Below are positions 8,638-17,443 of a DNA stretch of 64,000 nt, in pieces. The DNA comes from Cecembia lonarensis LW9 (GTDB lineage Bacteria > Bacteroidota > Bacteroidia > Cytophagales > Cyclobacteriaceae). A program made the position numbers and the translations under genes. The notes under the pieces are model-generated. The model searched no databases and was not told where the DNA came from. It was given only the letters and a program-made list of their open reading frames with translations. Positions within the stretch are counted from its first letter, which is position 1, and each line of letters begins with the position of its first letter. The stretch lies in contig NZ_AMGM01000001.1 of assembly GCF_000298295.1 (NCBI RefSeq), positions 109,640 through 173,639 of the forward strand. The letters are read 5' to 3'.

Positions 8638-9890
8638 AAATTTCAATACTTGGGTTAGGCTTTGTTGGCTTGACCACTGGACTAGGATTTGCAAAAAAAG
8701 GATTTAAAACCTACGGGTTTGACGTCAATGAGGAACGTCTTAATAAATTGAAGAACTTTATCATACCTTTTCACGAACCTCATTTAAAGGAGGTTTTGGA
8801 GGAAACTCATGAGAAAACATTTTTCTTAAGCGAAACATTTGAAAATGCCATCAAAGAAAGTGATGCTATCTTTCTATGTGTAGGTACTCCTGAAAAATCA
8901 GATGGCAGTGCAGATTTAACCTATTTGCTTGGAGCAATTGACCAAGTTTTAGCTGTTGATACCGATAAGTTTCAAGTATTGATTACCAAATCGACTGTTC
9001 CCCCTTCTACCGTATCCGCAGAAGTAATTCCTCATGTCAATAATATCCTGAAAGCCAAGCCAAACAGAAAGATTGGCTTTGCTTCCAATCCTGAATTTTT
9101 AAGGGAAGGGTACTGCTGGGAGGATTTTATACAGCCTGATAGAGTAGTCATAGGCGTTGAAGACGAAACTTCCAAAACCATTTTGGATGCTATCTATCAG
9201 CCTTTCCATGCTCCCATTCATTATGTCAATTACAACACTGCAGAGTATATCAAATATTTATCTAACACTTTGCTTTCTACCATGATCAGTTATGCCAATG
9301 AAATGTCAATGATAGCAGGAGCTATTGGAGATATTCAGGTAAAAAAGGCATTTCAAATCTTACATGAAGATAAGCGATGGTACGGTAATCCAGCAGGTAT
9401 GAAAAGTTATGTTTACCCAGGTTGCGGTTATGGCGGGTACTGTTTACCAAAAGACACCTCAGCACTGGTGAAAATTTCTGAAAAAAATGGTTTTTCACCA
9501 GAAATATTAAAGGCAAACCTCAAGACCAATCAGGACATTAAGCCATTTTTGGTAGATCAGGTTGAAAAGAAAGCTTCCAAAAATGAAGCTATCGGTATTT
9601 TAGGATTATCATTTAAGCCAGACTCAGATGATGTGCGTATTACACCACCAAAAGAGGTTATAGAGATTCTTCTTCAACGAGGTTATGAAAAGATTTATGC
9701 TTACGACCCCATTGCAATTGATGAATTTAAAACACACTACCCGAGCTTGAAAATCGATTACATTGATGACCTAGAAAAAATAGTAGAGCTTTCTGATCAC
9801 CTTGTTTTACTCACAGGTTGGAAGGTGTTTAAGGATCAAAAATCCTTGCTGGAAAAGAAAAATGTCTTTGATTATAGATATGCATTGTAA
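8634..9890 (+). CDS. UDP-glucose/GDP-mannose dehydrogenase family protein
   Basis: 418-aa NAD-dependent nucleotide-sugar 6-dehydrogenase, oxidising C6 of the sugar to a uronic acid in two steps. The Rossmann motif GLGFVGLTTGLGF starts at residue 6. The central helix region includes the substrate-binding EYIKYLSNTLLSTMISYANE. The catalytic block GCGYGGYCLPKD with the nucleophilic Cys lies at about residue 270. The C-terminal NDP-binding domain includes LGLSFKPDSDDVR. Lengths and order are normal. The donor could be UDP- or CDP-linked; its place right after the cytidylyltransferase and SDR makes a CDP-sugar possible. Stop and next start share TAATG. Confidence 0.93.
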   Translation: MKISILGLGFVGLTTGLGFAKKGFKTYGFDVNEERLNKLKNFIIPFHEPHLKEVLEETHEKTFFLSETFENAIKESDAIFLCVGTPEKSDGSADLTYLLGAIDQVLAVDTDKFQVLITKSTVPPSTVSAEVIPHVNNILKAKPNRKIGFASNPEFLREGYCWEDFIQPDRVVIGVEDETSKTILDAIYQPFHAPIHYVNYNTAEYIKYLSNTLLSTMISYANEMSMIAGAIGDIQVKKAFQILHEDKRWYGNPAGMKSYVYPGCGYGGYCLPKDTSALVKISEKNGFSPEILKANLKTNQDIKPFLVDQVEKKASKNEAIGILGLSFKPDSDDVRITPPKEVIEILLQRGYEKIYAYDPIAIDEFKTHYPSLKIDYIDDLEKIVELSDHLVLLTGWKVFKDQKSLLEKKNVFDYRYAL

Positions 9891-10426
9891 TGGAATTAAA
9901 AAGTACAAGTCTTGATGGCTGTTTTGAAGTTAAACTCAGGTCCTTTGAAGACCACAGGGGTTCATTAACAAAAGTCTTTCATCAGCCCACATTCGCTGAC
10001 TTAAATTTGCCATTAAGTTTCCCAGAAGAATATTTTTCGATTTCTCAAAAAGGGGTGGTAAGAGGACTTCATTTCCAAGTACCACCCTCTAGTCATGCCA
10101 AAAGCGTCACCTGCATAAGTGGCAGTATTTTCGATGTTGCTGTAGATTTACGGAAAAACTCTCCTACATTCGGAAAGCACTACACTACTGTGATAGATTC
10201 GCGCCAACCCAAGTTGTTATTTATTCCTGAAGGATTTGCACATGGTTTTATGGCTTTGGAAGACCACACAATATTCTTAAACCGCTCCACTTCAGTTTAT
10301 GACCCTGAATGCGATGCGGGCATTAAGTGGGACTCATGTGGTATTATTTGGCCTGACATCCCTCCTATTGTATCGGAAAAAGACCAAAATATGCCTCTAC
10401 TATCTATGTTTAACTCTCCATTTTAA
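9890..10426 (+). CDS. RmlC-like nucleotide-sugar 3,5-epimerase
   Basis: 178-aa cupin of the dTDP-4-dehydrorhamnose 3,5-epimerase family. The active-site pattern is kept: GVVRGLHFQ with His61, Lys71 in SHAKSVTC, FIPEGFAHGFMAL with His118, and YDPECDAGIKWD with Tyr137. That suggests an active epimerase on a 4-keto sugar nucleotide. No RmlA, RmlB or RmlD gene is in the locus, so the substrate is probably not dTDP-4-keto-rhamnose but a product of the cassette. It starts inside the stop of the dehydrogenase gene (1-nt overlap) and ends 6 nt before the SAF gene, so it is translationally coupled. Confidence 0.9.
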   Translation: MELKSTSLDGCFEVKLRSFEDHRGSLTKVFHQPTFADLNLPLSFPEEYFSISQKGVVRGLHFQVPPSSHAKSVTCISGSIFDVAVDLRKNSPTFGKHYTTVIDSRQPKLLFIPEGFAHGFMALEDHTIFLNRSTSVYDPECDAGIKWDSCGIIWPDIPPIVSEKDQNMPLLSMFNSPF

Positions 10427-10432
10427 ATCCCT

Positions 10433-11713
10433 ATGATACTTACAGATAAAGCGTTGGAAAAACGAGCCAGAAACAACAATCCCATCAAGGTCGGAATGAT
10501 TGGCGCGGGAGAAATGGCCAAGGGAATGATCAACCAAATATTTCATTACACACCAGGAATGGAAGTGACTGCAATTTATAACAGAACCCCTTCCAGGGTT
10601 GAAACTGTTCTGAATGCTTTAAATATTCCTGAATTTGAACATTCCAATAACTTAGAGGATGCTACAAGGATCATTCAAGAAGGTAAAATTTGGATAACCT
10701 CAGATATTGATTCCTTCCTGTCCTTTGATGGATTAGATGTTGTAGTTGAATCCACAGGTTCCATTGAGTTTGGGGCTGAGACTTTATTGAAGGCTTTTGA
10801 GAAAGGCAAGCATGTGTTGTCTTTTAATGCGGAATTAGACTCCACTCTAGGTCCTATTCTTTATAAAAAATCGAAGGAACTTGGAGTTAAATACTCTTTG
10901 GGAGATGGTGACCAGCCAGGAGTCACCATGAACCTTTACAGGTATGTGAAAGGTATGGGCTTTGAGCCAAGGGTCTGTGGTAACATCAAAGGCATGTTGG
11001 ACTACTACAGAACACCTGCCACCCAAAAAGGATTTGCGGATTCTTGGGGTATGCAACCTGAGATGGCTACAAACTTTGCAGACGGCACAAAGGTTGCTTT
11101 CGAGCAGTCTTGCATTGCTAATGCTACCGGCATGAAAGTAGCGAAGAGAGGTATGTTGGGCTATCAGTACGACGGCCACGTGGATGAAATGACCGGTATG
11201 TTTGACTTGGAACAAATCAGATCTTTAGGTGGAATTGTAGATTTTGTCATTGGCTCCAAACCCTCCCCAGGAGTTTTTGTTTTCGCAGAGGCTAAAGACC
11301 CTTACTCTATAAAGTACTTGAAATATGGTAAATTAGGAGATGGCCCCTTGTACAGTTTTTATGTTCCTTTTCATTTACTGTTTTTCGATATAGCTAGCTC
11401 TATCTGTAGATTAATTGACTTTGATGATCCTGTAATTGTTCCCAAAAATGGCCCTGTTGTAGATGTAGTTACGGTGGCCAAAACAGATTTAAAACCAGGA
11501 GATCGATTGGATGGCATAGGGGGATTCAAAGCTTATGGTTTATGCGAAAACCACGATACTGCACTCCAAGAGAAATTACTACCTATGGGACTATCCCATG
11601 GCTGCATCGTAAAAAATAACATTCAAAAGGATCAGACTATCACATTTGCGGATGTTGAATTACCGCAAGGAAGATTAATTGATCATTTATGGTTGGAGCA
11701 AAATAAAATTTAA
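10433..11713 (+). CDS. Homoserine-dehydrogenase-like oxidoreductase with SAF domain
   Basis: 426-aa protein with an N-terminal Rossmann domain (VGMIGAGEMAKGM at about 19-31, then TAIYNRTP), a middle domain resembling homoserine/Gfo-Idh-type dehydrogenases (VVESTGSIEFGAE, LSFNAELD, SLGDGDQPGV), and a C-terminal SAF domain (about 345-420, around VAKTDLKPGDRLDGIGG), a fold otherwise seen in sialate synthases and altronate dehydratases. It is not a biosynthetic homoserine dehydrogenase: the usual threonine-pathway neighbours and catalytic context are missing. As last member of the cassette it may reduce, oxidise or transfer the 3-carbon or keto part of the activated sugar. The exact reaction is unknown. 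Confidence 0.75.
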   Translation: MILTDKALEKRARNNNPIKVGMIGAGEMAKGMINQIFHYTPGMEVTAIYNRTPSRVETVLNALNIPEFEHSNNLEDATRIIQEGKIWITSDIDSFLSFDGLDVVVESTGSIEFGAETLLKAFEKGKHVLSFNAELDSTLGPILYKKSKELGVKYSLGDGDQPGVTMNLYRYVKGMGFEPRVCGNIKGMLDYYRTPATQKGFADSWGMQPEMATNFADGTKVAFEQSCIANATGMKVAKRGMLGYQYDGHVDEMTGMFDLEQIRSLGGIVDFVIGSKPSPGVFVFAEAKDPYSIKYLKYGKLGDGPLYSFYVPFHLLFFDIASSICRLIDFDDPVIVPKNGPVVDVVTVAKTDLKPGDRLDGIGGFKAYGLCENHDTALQEKLLPMGLSHGCIVKNNIQKDQTITFADVELPQGRLIDHLWLEQNKI

Positions 11714-11869
11714 TTATATTAAGAGTATTATAGTCCTAGTGATGAGGGCTTCCCATGATTCAAAATAGACGATTTTTTTCACCTTCTTTTAAATCAATAC
11801 AAGTGAATTTTCACAAAATCACTTTGTCCATTTAGCATTTGTTTAACCACTCAATCTATAAAACGAATT

Positions 11870-12787
11870 ATGAGAAAGCATGCTGTACTTTTGATAGCTC
11901 ATCAAAATCCTGACCATCAACTGAAATTAATCAATTATTTGGGGGAATCATTTGACTTCTATATTCACTTCAACAAAAAATGCAATTTATCTGACAAAGA
12001 GATAAAAGCATTTACTGATTTGCCTAATGTAAAACTATTTAGTCAGAAATATAAAGTGAATTGGGGAGGTGTAAAGCTTACTCAAATTATTTTCGATCTT
12101 GGGCGTGAAGCAATAAAAAATGAGGATTATAAATACATCATTGTTTTAAGCGGTCAGGATTTTCCCATTAAAACAAGGAAAGATATTTTGGATTTTTACC
12201 AAGAAAATGATGGGCAACAATTCCTACTCCACTATCCCTTACCTTCACCTTGGTGGCACAATGGCGGCTTGGAACGCTTTAATCATTATCATTTTTACGA
12301 TTGGATAAATGGCAGAAGCACCATAGGGCTACGGCTGATAAACCTGATGGTTAAAATCCAAAAATACATGAAACTTAATCGTAATATCGAAAAAAAACTA
12401 CCTCCGATGTATGGAGGGTCATGTTGGTTTTCTCTTACGGCTGATTGTATGAAATATTGTACTTCCTACTTTGATAAACAAAAGGATTTATTCAATCAGA
12501 TCAGCCATACTTTTGCGCCCGATGAGATGATCTTTCACACCATCATTATGAACTCCAGCTTTGCAAAGTCAGTCAAAAATGACAATTTGTTCTTTATTAG
12601 TTGGGAAGACGGTCCTAGTCCCGTTACTTTAGATGATTCCTTCTTCCCAATTTTAAAAAGCTCTGAAAAATTGTTTGCCAGAAAATTTATAAACCCTGTT
12701 TCCACTAACCTCCTTGAAAAGCTAACAGCCCTCAACTCAAAAGGCTTCGAGGTAGAACAGGGTTCATTCAACTCTGGTGTTGGCTAA
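11870..12787 (+). CDS. GT14-like (core-2/I-branching type) glycosyltransferase A
   Basis: 305-aa cytosolic glycosyltransferase of the core-2/I-branching family. Blocks seen: HAVLLIAHQNPDHQ at 4-17, YIHFNKKC, WGGVKLTQI, YIIVLSGQDFPIKT, GGSCWFSLT, and FAPDEMIFHTIIMNS containing the acidic residues expected near the catalytic centre. Eukaryotic members add beta-1,6-GlcNAc; bacterial ones may use GlcNAc or xylose. It is paralogous to the next gene block for block. A 156-nt gap separates it from the cassette upstream, the largest break in the first half of the locus; no clear terminator or promoter was found there. Confidence 0.87.
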   Translation: MRKHAVLLIAHQNPDHQLKLINYLGESFDFYIHFNKKCNLSDKEIKAFTDLPNVKLFSQKYKVNWGGVKLTQIIFDLGREAIKNEDYKYIIVLSGQDFPIKTRKDILDFYQENDGQQFLLHYPLPSPWWHNGGLERFNHYHFYDWINGRSTIGLRLINLMVKIQKYMKLNRNIEKKLPPMYGGSCWFSLTADCMKYCTSYFDKQKDLFNQISHTFAPDEMIFHTIIMNSSFAKSVKNDNLFFISWEDGPSPVTLDDSFFPILKSSEKLFARKFINPVSTNLLEKLTALNSKGFEVEQGSFNSGVG

Positions 12788-12802
12788 AAACATAAATATT
12801 AA

Positions 12803-13687
12803 ATGAAAAAACATGCAATTCTCTTATTGGCTCATAATCAGCTCAATCATTTAATTGATCTTGTCAACATGTTTGATGAAAATTTCCATTTTTTCATCCA
12901 TTTAGATAAGGGAGCCCATTACGAGGAGGAAGATATTTTGAAAATTAAAAACATTGAAAATGTACAAATAATTAAACAACGACATAAAATAAAATGGGGA
13001 GGATACTCCATTATAAAGGCTTTCACCTGGTTAGGCAGACAAATTCCTTCAATCAAGGACTATGCTTACATTCACCTTATGAGCGGACATGACACACCCC
13101 TTCAATCTCCAGAAAAGATTATAGCCTATTTCGAAAAACACAATGGGAAACAATTCCTCCACCACTTCAGATTACCTAGTGCTAATTGGGCGGGCAATGG
13201 TGGTTTAGATAGACTGAAATACTATCATTTCTATGACCAATTCAATGCTAAAAACAAATTTGGTCTCAAAATAATCAGGGTATTAATACGCATTCAAAAA
13301 TTTTTGGGCATTAAAAGGGATTTGTCCCACCTAAATTTAAAACTGTTTGGGGGATCTTGTTGGTGTTCATTGACTGGATCTTGCTTTCAATTTTGTATGG
13401 ACTATTTGAAAACTCATCCAGAATATTTAAAATCCATGAAATATACCTTTGCACCAGATGAATTTTTCTTCCATACATTGGTCATGAATTCCCCATATAA
13501 AGAACATGTAGCTAATGATAATTTGTACTTTATTAATTGGGATGAACGCGCTAGTAACAGCCCAAGTATACTAACTTCTGATGACTTTGAAAAAATTCAA
13601 AAATCCAAAAAATTATTTGCAAGGAAAATAACATTACCGCACTCCAACTTACTAAAGAGAAAAATCAAAAAAAATATTATATCTTAA
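12803..13687 (+). CDS. GT14-like (core-2/I-branching type) glycosyltransferase B
   Basis: 294-aa paralogue of the preceding gene, 15 nt downstream. The same blocks occur in the same order: HAILLLAHNQLNHL, FIHLDKGAHY, KWGGYSIIKA, YIHLMSGHDTPLQS, FGGSCWCSLTG and FAPDEFFFHTLVMNS. The pair reads as an ancient tandem duplication: the motifs are kept while the connecting parts differ, so the two probably transfer to different acceptors. No signal peptide or membrane span. Donor sugar unknown. Confidence 0.87.
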   Translation: MKKHAILLLAHNQLNHLIDLVNMFDENFHFFIHLDKGAHYEEEDILKIKNIENVQIIKQRHKIKWGGYSIIKAFTWLGRQIPSIKDYAYIHLMSGHDTPLQSPEKIIAYFEKHNGKQFLHHFRLPSANWAGNGGLDRLKYYHFYDQFNAKNKFGLKIIRVLIRIQKFLGIKRDLSHLNLKLFGGSCWCSLTGSCFQFCMDYLKTHPEYLKSMKYTFAPDEFFFHTLVMNSPYKEHVANDNLYFINWDERASNSPSILTSDDFEKIQKSKKLFARKITLPHSNLLKRKIKKNIIS

Positions 13688-13718
13688 GCCCGCAAACAAG
13701 CGGCTACAGACTTTTTAA

Positions 13719-15116
13719 ATGCTCTCCAAGATATTTCACAATAAGGTCTTTAAGAATTTCTCCTATTTAACAATAGGTTCTGCACTTTCGCAAGTTTTCA
13801 GCTTGCTGACCATTTTAAAAATAACCAAACTTCTTCACCCGGATGATTATGGCCTGTACTCCTTTATAATAGCACAAGGTACATTGATCATGACCATTGC
13901 CGACCTAGGCATCATGATGATCGTGGTTAGATCCATTGCAAGAGACCCACAAAGAACCAATGACTTGGTTTACAATGGAATGCTTCTAAGGATAATTTCT
14001 ATCCTTGGGATGGCAGGTGTTTATATAGGGTATAATTATTTTTTAGGAAACCTTAGTGGCTTTGAAATGGCAATGGTGTTTTTATTTGCTCTCATTTCCT
14101 GTTTTGGTAAAATTTTTGAAACCGCATTTTTGGGACATCAAATCATGCTTCCCACTGCAATAATCAACTTCAGTTCAGGTTTTCTTTGGTTTGTCTATGT
14201 TTTTTTAGCCCCGGTAGAACTGATTCAGGTAAATTATCTGGTCGTTGCTTTTTTGATTTTAAATGTCATCAAAAACCTGGCATATTATTTCAGCTTAAAA
14301 AAATTCAATCTCTTACTTGGAAAAATTGGAGATTTTTGGACTTCCTCCAAACGTTTACTAAAAGAAAGCTGGCCGTATTTTGCCCTTACCTTGGTAGCCA
14401 TGCCCTATACAAAATTTTCCAATAACTTTCTTGATATCAATTCCAGTATTGATGAGGTAGCCTTTTATAACCTTTCAGATAAATTTACCGGGCCCATATC
14501 TATGGTATTGGACATGGCACTTATTGCTATTTTCCCCAATTTTTCAGCCCTTTGGATTACCAACAAAGGAAAATTCAAAAAAACGATACAGGATAACTTC
14601 AAGTATTTTATGCTTCTAGGAATGGTCCTCTGTTTTTTATTTACAGTCTTTGCCATGGAGATCTTAGGCTTCTTGTTTCCTGCAAGCTATCTACCTGCTG
14701 TATTTGTTTGTCAGATCCAAATTTGGGTGCTTTTCTTAAACTCAGTCAACAGTTTGATGGGAACGATACTAGGGTCCACAGACAATGAGAAAAAAATATT
14801 AAAAATAGGGATAGTGAATATGTTATTCTCTACGCCCATCGTCTATTTCGGAAGTTATTATGGGGCACTGGGATTATCAATCGCATATTTATCAGCAACA
14901 GCACTATTCCAGTTTTATATATGGTATGTGTTTCAAAAAACCATTTCTATAAAAATAAAAGATAGTTTCTTAATGGGTGGCTTGGCAATTCTTCTATTCC
15001 TTTCATCTTATTTTTTATTAGGAGAGATAAATATCCTGTTCAAAATTCTAATTGCAGCTTTAGTATTACTCACATCGGGCTGGTTTTCAAAAAATCTAAT
15101 GGTTAAGGGTTCATGA
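13719..15116 (+). CDS. Wzx-type polysaccharide flippase
   Basis: 465-aa integral membrane protein of the oligosaccharide flippase (MOP/PST) family. It starts with an amphipathic stretch and FSYLTIGSALSQVFSLLTIL, then GLYSFIIAQGTL, the common N-terminal pattern of Wzx proteins. About 12-14 hydrophobic segments are spread over the full length. It should flip lipid-linked repeat units across the inner membrane for polymerisation by the next gene, with which it overlaps by 4 nt (ATGA). Low sequence conservation is normal for this family; assignment rests on the topology, the N-terminal pattern and the neighbour. Confidence 0.92.
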   Translation: MLSKIFHNKVFKNFSYLTIGSALSQVFSLLTILKITKLLHPDDYGLYSFIIAQGTLIMTIADLGIMMIVVRSIARDPQRTNDLVYNGMLLRIISILGMAGVYIGYNYFLGNLSGFEMAMVFLFALISCFGKIFETAFLGHQIMLPTAIINFSSGFLWFVYVFLAPVELIQVNYLVVAFLILNVIKNLAYYFSLKKFNLLLGKIGDFWTSSKRLLKESWPYFALTLVAMPYTKFSNNFLDINSSIDEVAFYNLSDKFTGPISMVLDMALIAIFPNFSALWITNKGKFKKTIQDNFKYFMLLGMVLCFLFTVFAMEILGFLFPASYLPAVFVCQIQIWVLFLNSVNSLMGTILGSTDNEKKILKIGIVNMLFSTPIVYFGSYYGALGLSIAYLSATALFQFYIWYVFQKTISIKIKDSFLMGGLAILLFLSSYFLLGEINILFKILIAALVLLTSGWFSKNLMVKGS

Positions 15117-16366
15117 AAAAGTATTACTTATTAATCATTCTCGCAATCATTGTTCCGATTACCTTAAGATTTTTTGATGCAAATTTTTTGGATCAAAGGT
15201 TGGTCAATTATGTCTCCTTTCTGACGGTATGGGGACTTATCTCCTTAGCTGTAATATTAGGCCCTTACAAAGAAGGACCTTTTAATCTTCCAGTAAAACT
15301 GATATTTTTTTCAATATTATTCTCTATTGTGATGGCCAATTATTCTTGGGATCAAAAATACTGGGATAGCCTAATTGAATATACGCAATACTTGATTTGG
15401 CCACTTTTCTTTGTTTTGATTGGTGTGAATATGCCCATCAAAACCATTGAAAAAGTAGTTGTAGCCTATGGCTTGGTCTATGTAGGGCTGTACCTATTTC
15501 AATACATCAATTCAGGCACGGTCTTTTTCGGAAAACCATTATGGGGAGAAGAATTCCTAGAGTCTCGGGGTACTGTTAGAATAATCTTTCCTGCAAAAGG
15601 AGTCTTTCTTTTATCCATTTTTATCGCTATTACAAAAATCACCTCTGAAGAAAGTAAAAACAAATGGTTTTGGGTAATAATAGCGGCCCTTGGGTTAGTA
15701 ATTCCAATCATGCAAGTTACCAGGCAATACATTGCTGGAGTATTGCTCATTTATGTTTTGCATTTCTCAAAAGCAACATCAAACATAAAAAAGGCACTTT
15801 TCCTTTTGATTTTTTCTTTAGGTTTTATGGTACTTATCCAATCTGAAATCCCCATGGTAAAAGGATTGATGGATACACAAAAAGAAAGCGACACAAGGGT
15901 AGATGAAAATTATATCAGGGTTCTGGCCGGCAAATATTTTATTACTGATCTCTCGCCTAACTTTTGGAGTCAGGTATTTGGAAACGGTTCTCCTTATTGG
16001 GGGATGTCTACTTATGGAAAATTTATCGAAAACCTAGCAGACAGAAAGGGTTATTTCCTTTCAGATCTAGGATTAATCGCTGTTTATGCCATGTTTGGAA
16101 TTTTTGCTGTTGCTGGCTATATCTTGATTTGGATAAAAAGCTTAACTGTTCCCATACCGCCCAAATATCATTATGCCAAATATTATCTATGGTACCTTCT
16201 TATAACAAGTTTTACAGGTGCTTCGCTTTATTTTTACCACTACCTGATTGCAACAGTATTTGCTTTGTACATTTTCCAGAAAAGTTATTGGATGGAGTCT
16301 AAAAAACGGAAGATAATCAATTTGATAAAAATACTAGAAACTGATAAACCTAAAGAATTAAAATAA
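15113..16366 (+). CDS. O-antigen ligase/polymerase-like membrane protein (Wzy candidate)
   Basis: 417-aa protein with about 10-11 predicted membrane segments and one large hydrophilic loop at about 255-325 (around ESDTRVDENYIRVLAGKYF and GNGSPYWGMSTYGKF). This is the layout of Wzy polymerases and WaaL-type ligases. The RxxxxxxG-like stretch in the loop is typical of the Wzy_C family, but I cannot separate polymerase from ligase on sequence alone. Translational coupling to the flippase and the single copy in the locus favour Wzy. It precedes a GT2 gene by 20 nt. Confidence 0.75.
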   Translation: MKKYYLLIILAIIVPITLRFFDANFLDQRLVNYVSFLTVWGLISLAVILGPYKEGPFNLPVKLIFFSILFSIVMANYSWDQKYWDSLIEYTQYLIWPLFFVLIGVNMPIKTIEKVVVAYGLVYVGLYLFQYINSGTVFFGKPLWGEEFLESRGTVRIIFPAKGVFLLSIFIAITKITSEESKNKWFWVIIAALGLVIPIMQVTRQYIAGVLLIYVLHFSKATSNIKKALFLLIFSLGFMVLIQSEIPMVKGLMDTQKESDTRVDENYIRVLAGKYFITDLSPNFWSQVFGNGSPYWGMSTYGKFIENLADRKGYFLSDLGLIAVYAMFGIFAVAGYILIWIKSLTVPIPPKYHYAKYYLWYLLITSFTGASLYFYHYLIATVFALYIFQKSYWMESKKRKIINLIKILETDKPKELK

Positions 16367-16386
16367 ATATTAACACTAACTTTTAG

Positions 16387-17406
16387 ATGACTTTTCTATC
16401 TGTCGTAATGCCAGTCTACAATGGTGAAAAACACCTTGTTGAAGCAATTGAAAGTGTTTTAAATCAATCATTTGGAAACTTTGAATTGATCATCATTGAC
16501 GATGCGTCAACTGACCAATCGGTTGAAATAATCCGGTCTTTTGCTGATGCAAGAATTCGTTTACTACAAAACGAACAAAATTCGGGAGTAGCCGCTACAA
16601 GAAATCGAGGGCTCCAAGAAGCTAAAGGTGAATATTTGGTTTGGATGGATTGCGATGATATTATAGATACCAAGAAATTTGAAATTCAGGTTAATTTTTT
16701 AAATCAAAATCCAGAAATAGGAATTTGTGGGACTTGGCTGACCAGGTTTGGAGAAGGAAGACCTCGGTTATCCAAATCCCCTACTGACCCTGAAATTATC
16801 AAGGCATCCTTGATATTTAACCCCTCAGTTTGGAATGCCACCGCTATGTTTCGAATGGATAAGATCAAAAATGCAAATTTATCCTATGATACAAGGCTTA
16901 AAGTAGCAGAAGATTATAATTTTTATTTTGATGCAAGTCATCATTTCCCAATGAAGAATATTGCAAAATCTCTTTATCACTATAGGGCTTCTGATTCTAG
17001 TATCATGAAGAAATTTGGTGACCAAGAGGATAAGATGCTCAAATTCTATCAAATTATTTATACGAAAGTGTTTGATGCATTAGCGATAGAAAAAACTGAA
17101 GAAAATTTCTTAAAACACAGAAAGATTGCATCAACTCAACTTTATGATAACTGGAAAGAATTCAAAATCGCACATCATTGGTTGCTATCGCTTATTGGAC
17201 AAAATGAAAAAATACAGCTTTATGACCAAAAAGCTTTTGAAATTGTAATAAACGATGCATTCTTTTTTTTATGTAAAAAAAGTTCACAGATGGGATTAAA
17301 AATATTCTTTTATTACATAAAGCATAGGAATAAGAGCCTGCCCAAAGATTACAATCTCTTCCTCAGGCTATTTATCCGTTGCCTCATCCTTTACAAAAAA
17401 TTTTGA
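16387..17406 (+). CDS. Family 2 glycosyltransferase
   Basis: 339-aa GT-A enzyme. FLSVVMPVYNGEKHLVEAI at residues 3-21, then ELIIIDDASTD with the first acidic pair, NSGVAATRNRGL, and the metal-binding MDCDD at about 84-88. The N-terminal catalytic domain (about 1-220) is followed by a C-terminal helical part of unknown role without membrane spans. It should transfer a sugar from a nucleotide donor to the growing lipid-linked unit on the cytosolic side. Confidence 0.92.
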   Translation: MTFLSVVMPVYNGEKHLVEAIESVLNQSFGNFELIIIDDASTDQSVEIIRSFADARIRLLQNEQNSGVAATRNRGLQEAKGEYLVWMDCDDIIDTKKFEIQVNFLNQNPEIGICGTWLTRFGEGRPRLSKSPTDPEIIKASLIFNPSVWNATAMFRMDKIKNANLSYDTRLKVAEDYNFYFDASHHFPMKNIAKSLYHYRASDSSIMKKFGDQEDKMLKFYQIIYTKVFDALAIEKTEENFLKHRKIASTQLYDNWKEFKIAHHWLLSLIGQNEKIQLYDQKAFEIVINDAFFFLCKKSSQMGLKIFFYYIKHRNKSLPKDYNLFLRLFIRCLILYKKF

Positions 17407-17443
17407 TTTCCACACCTACAATTTTTTCTGAATAAATAAATAA

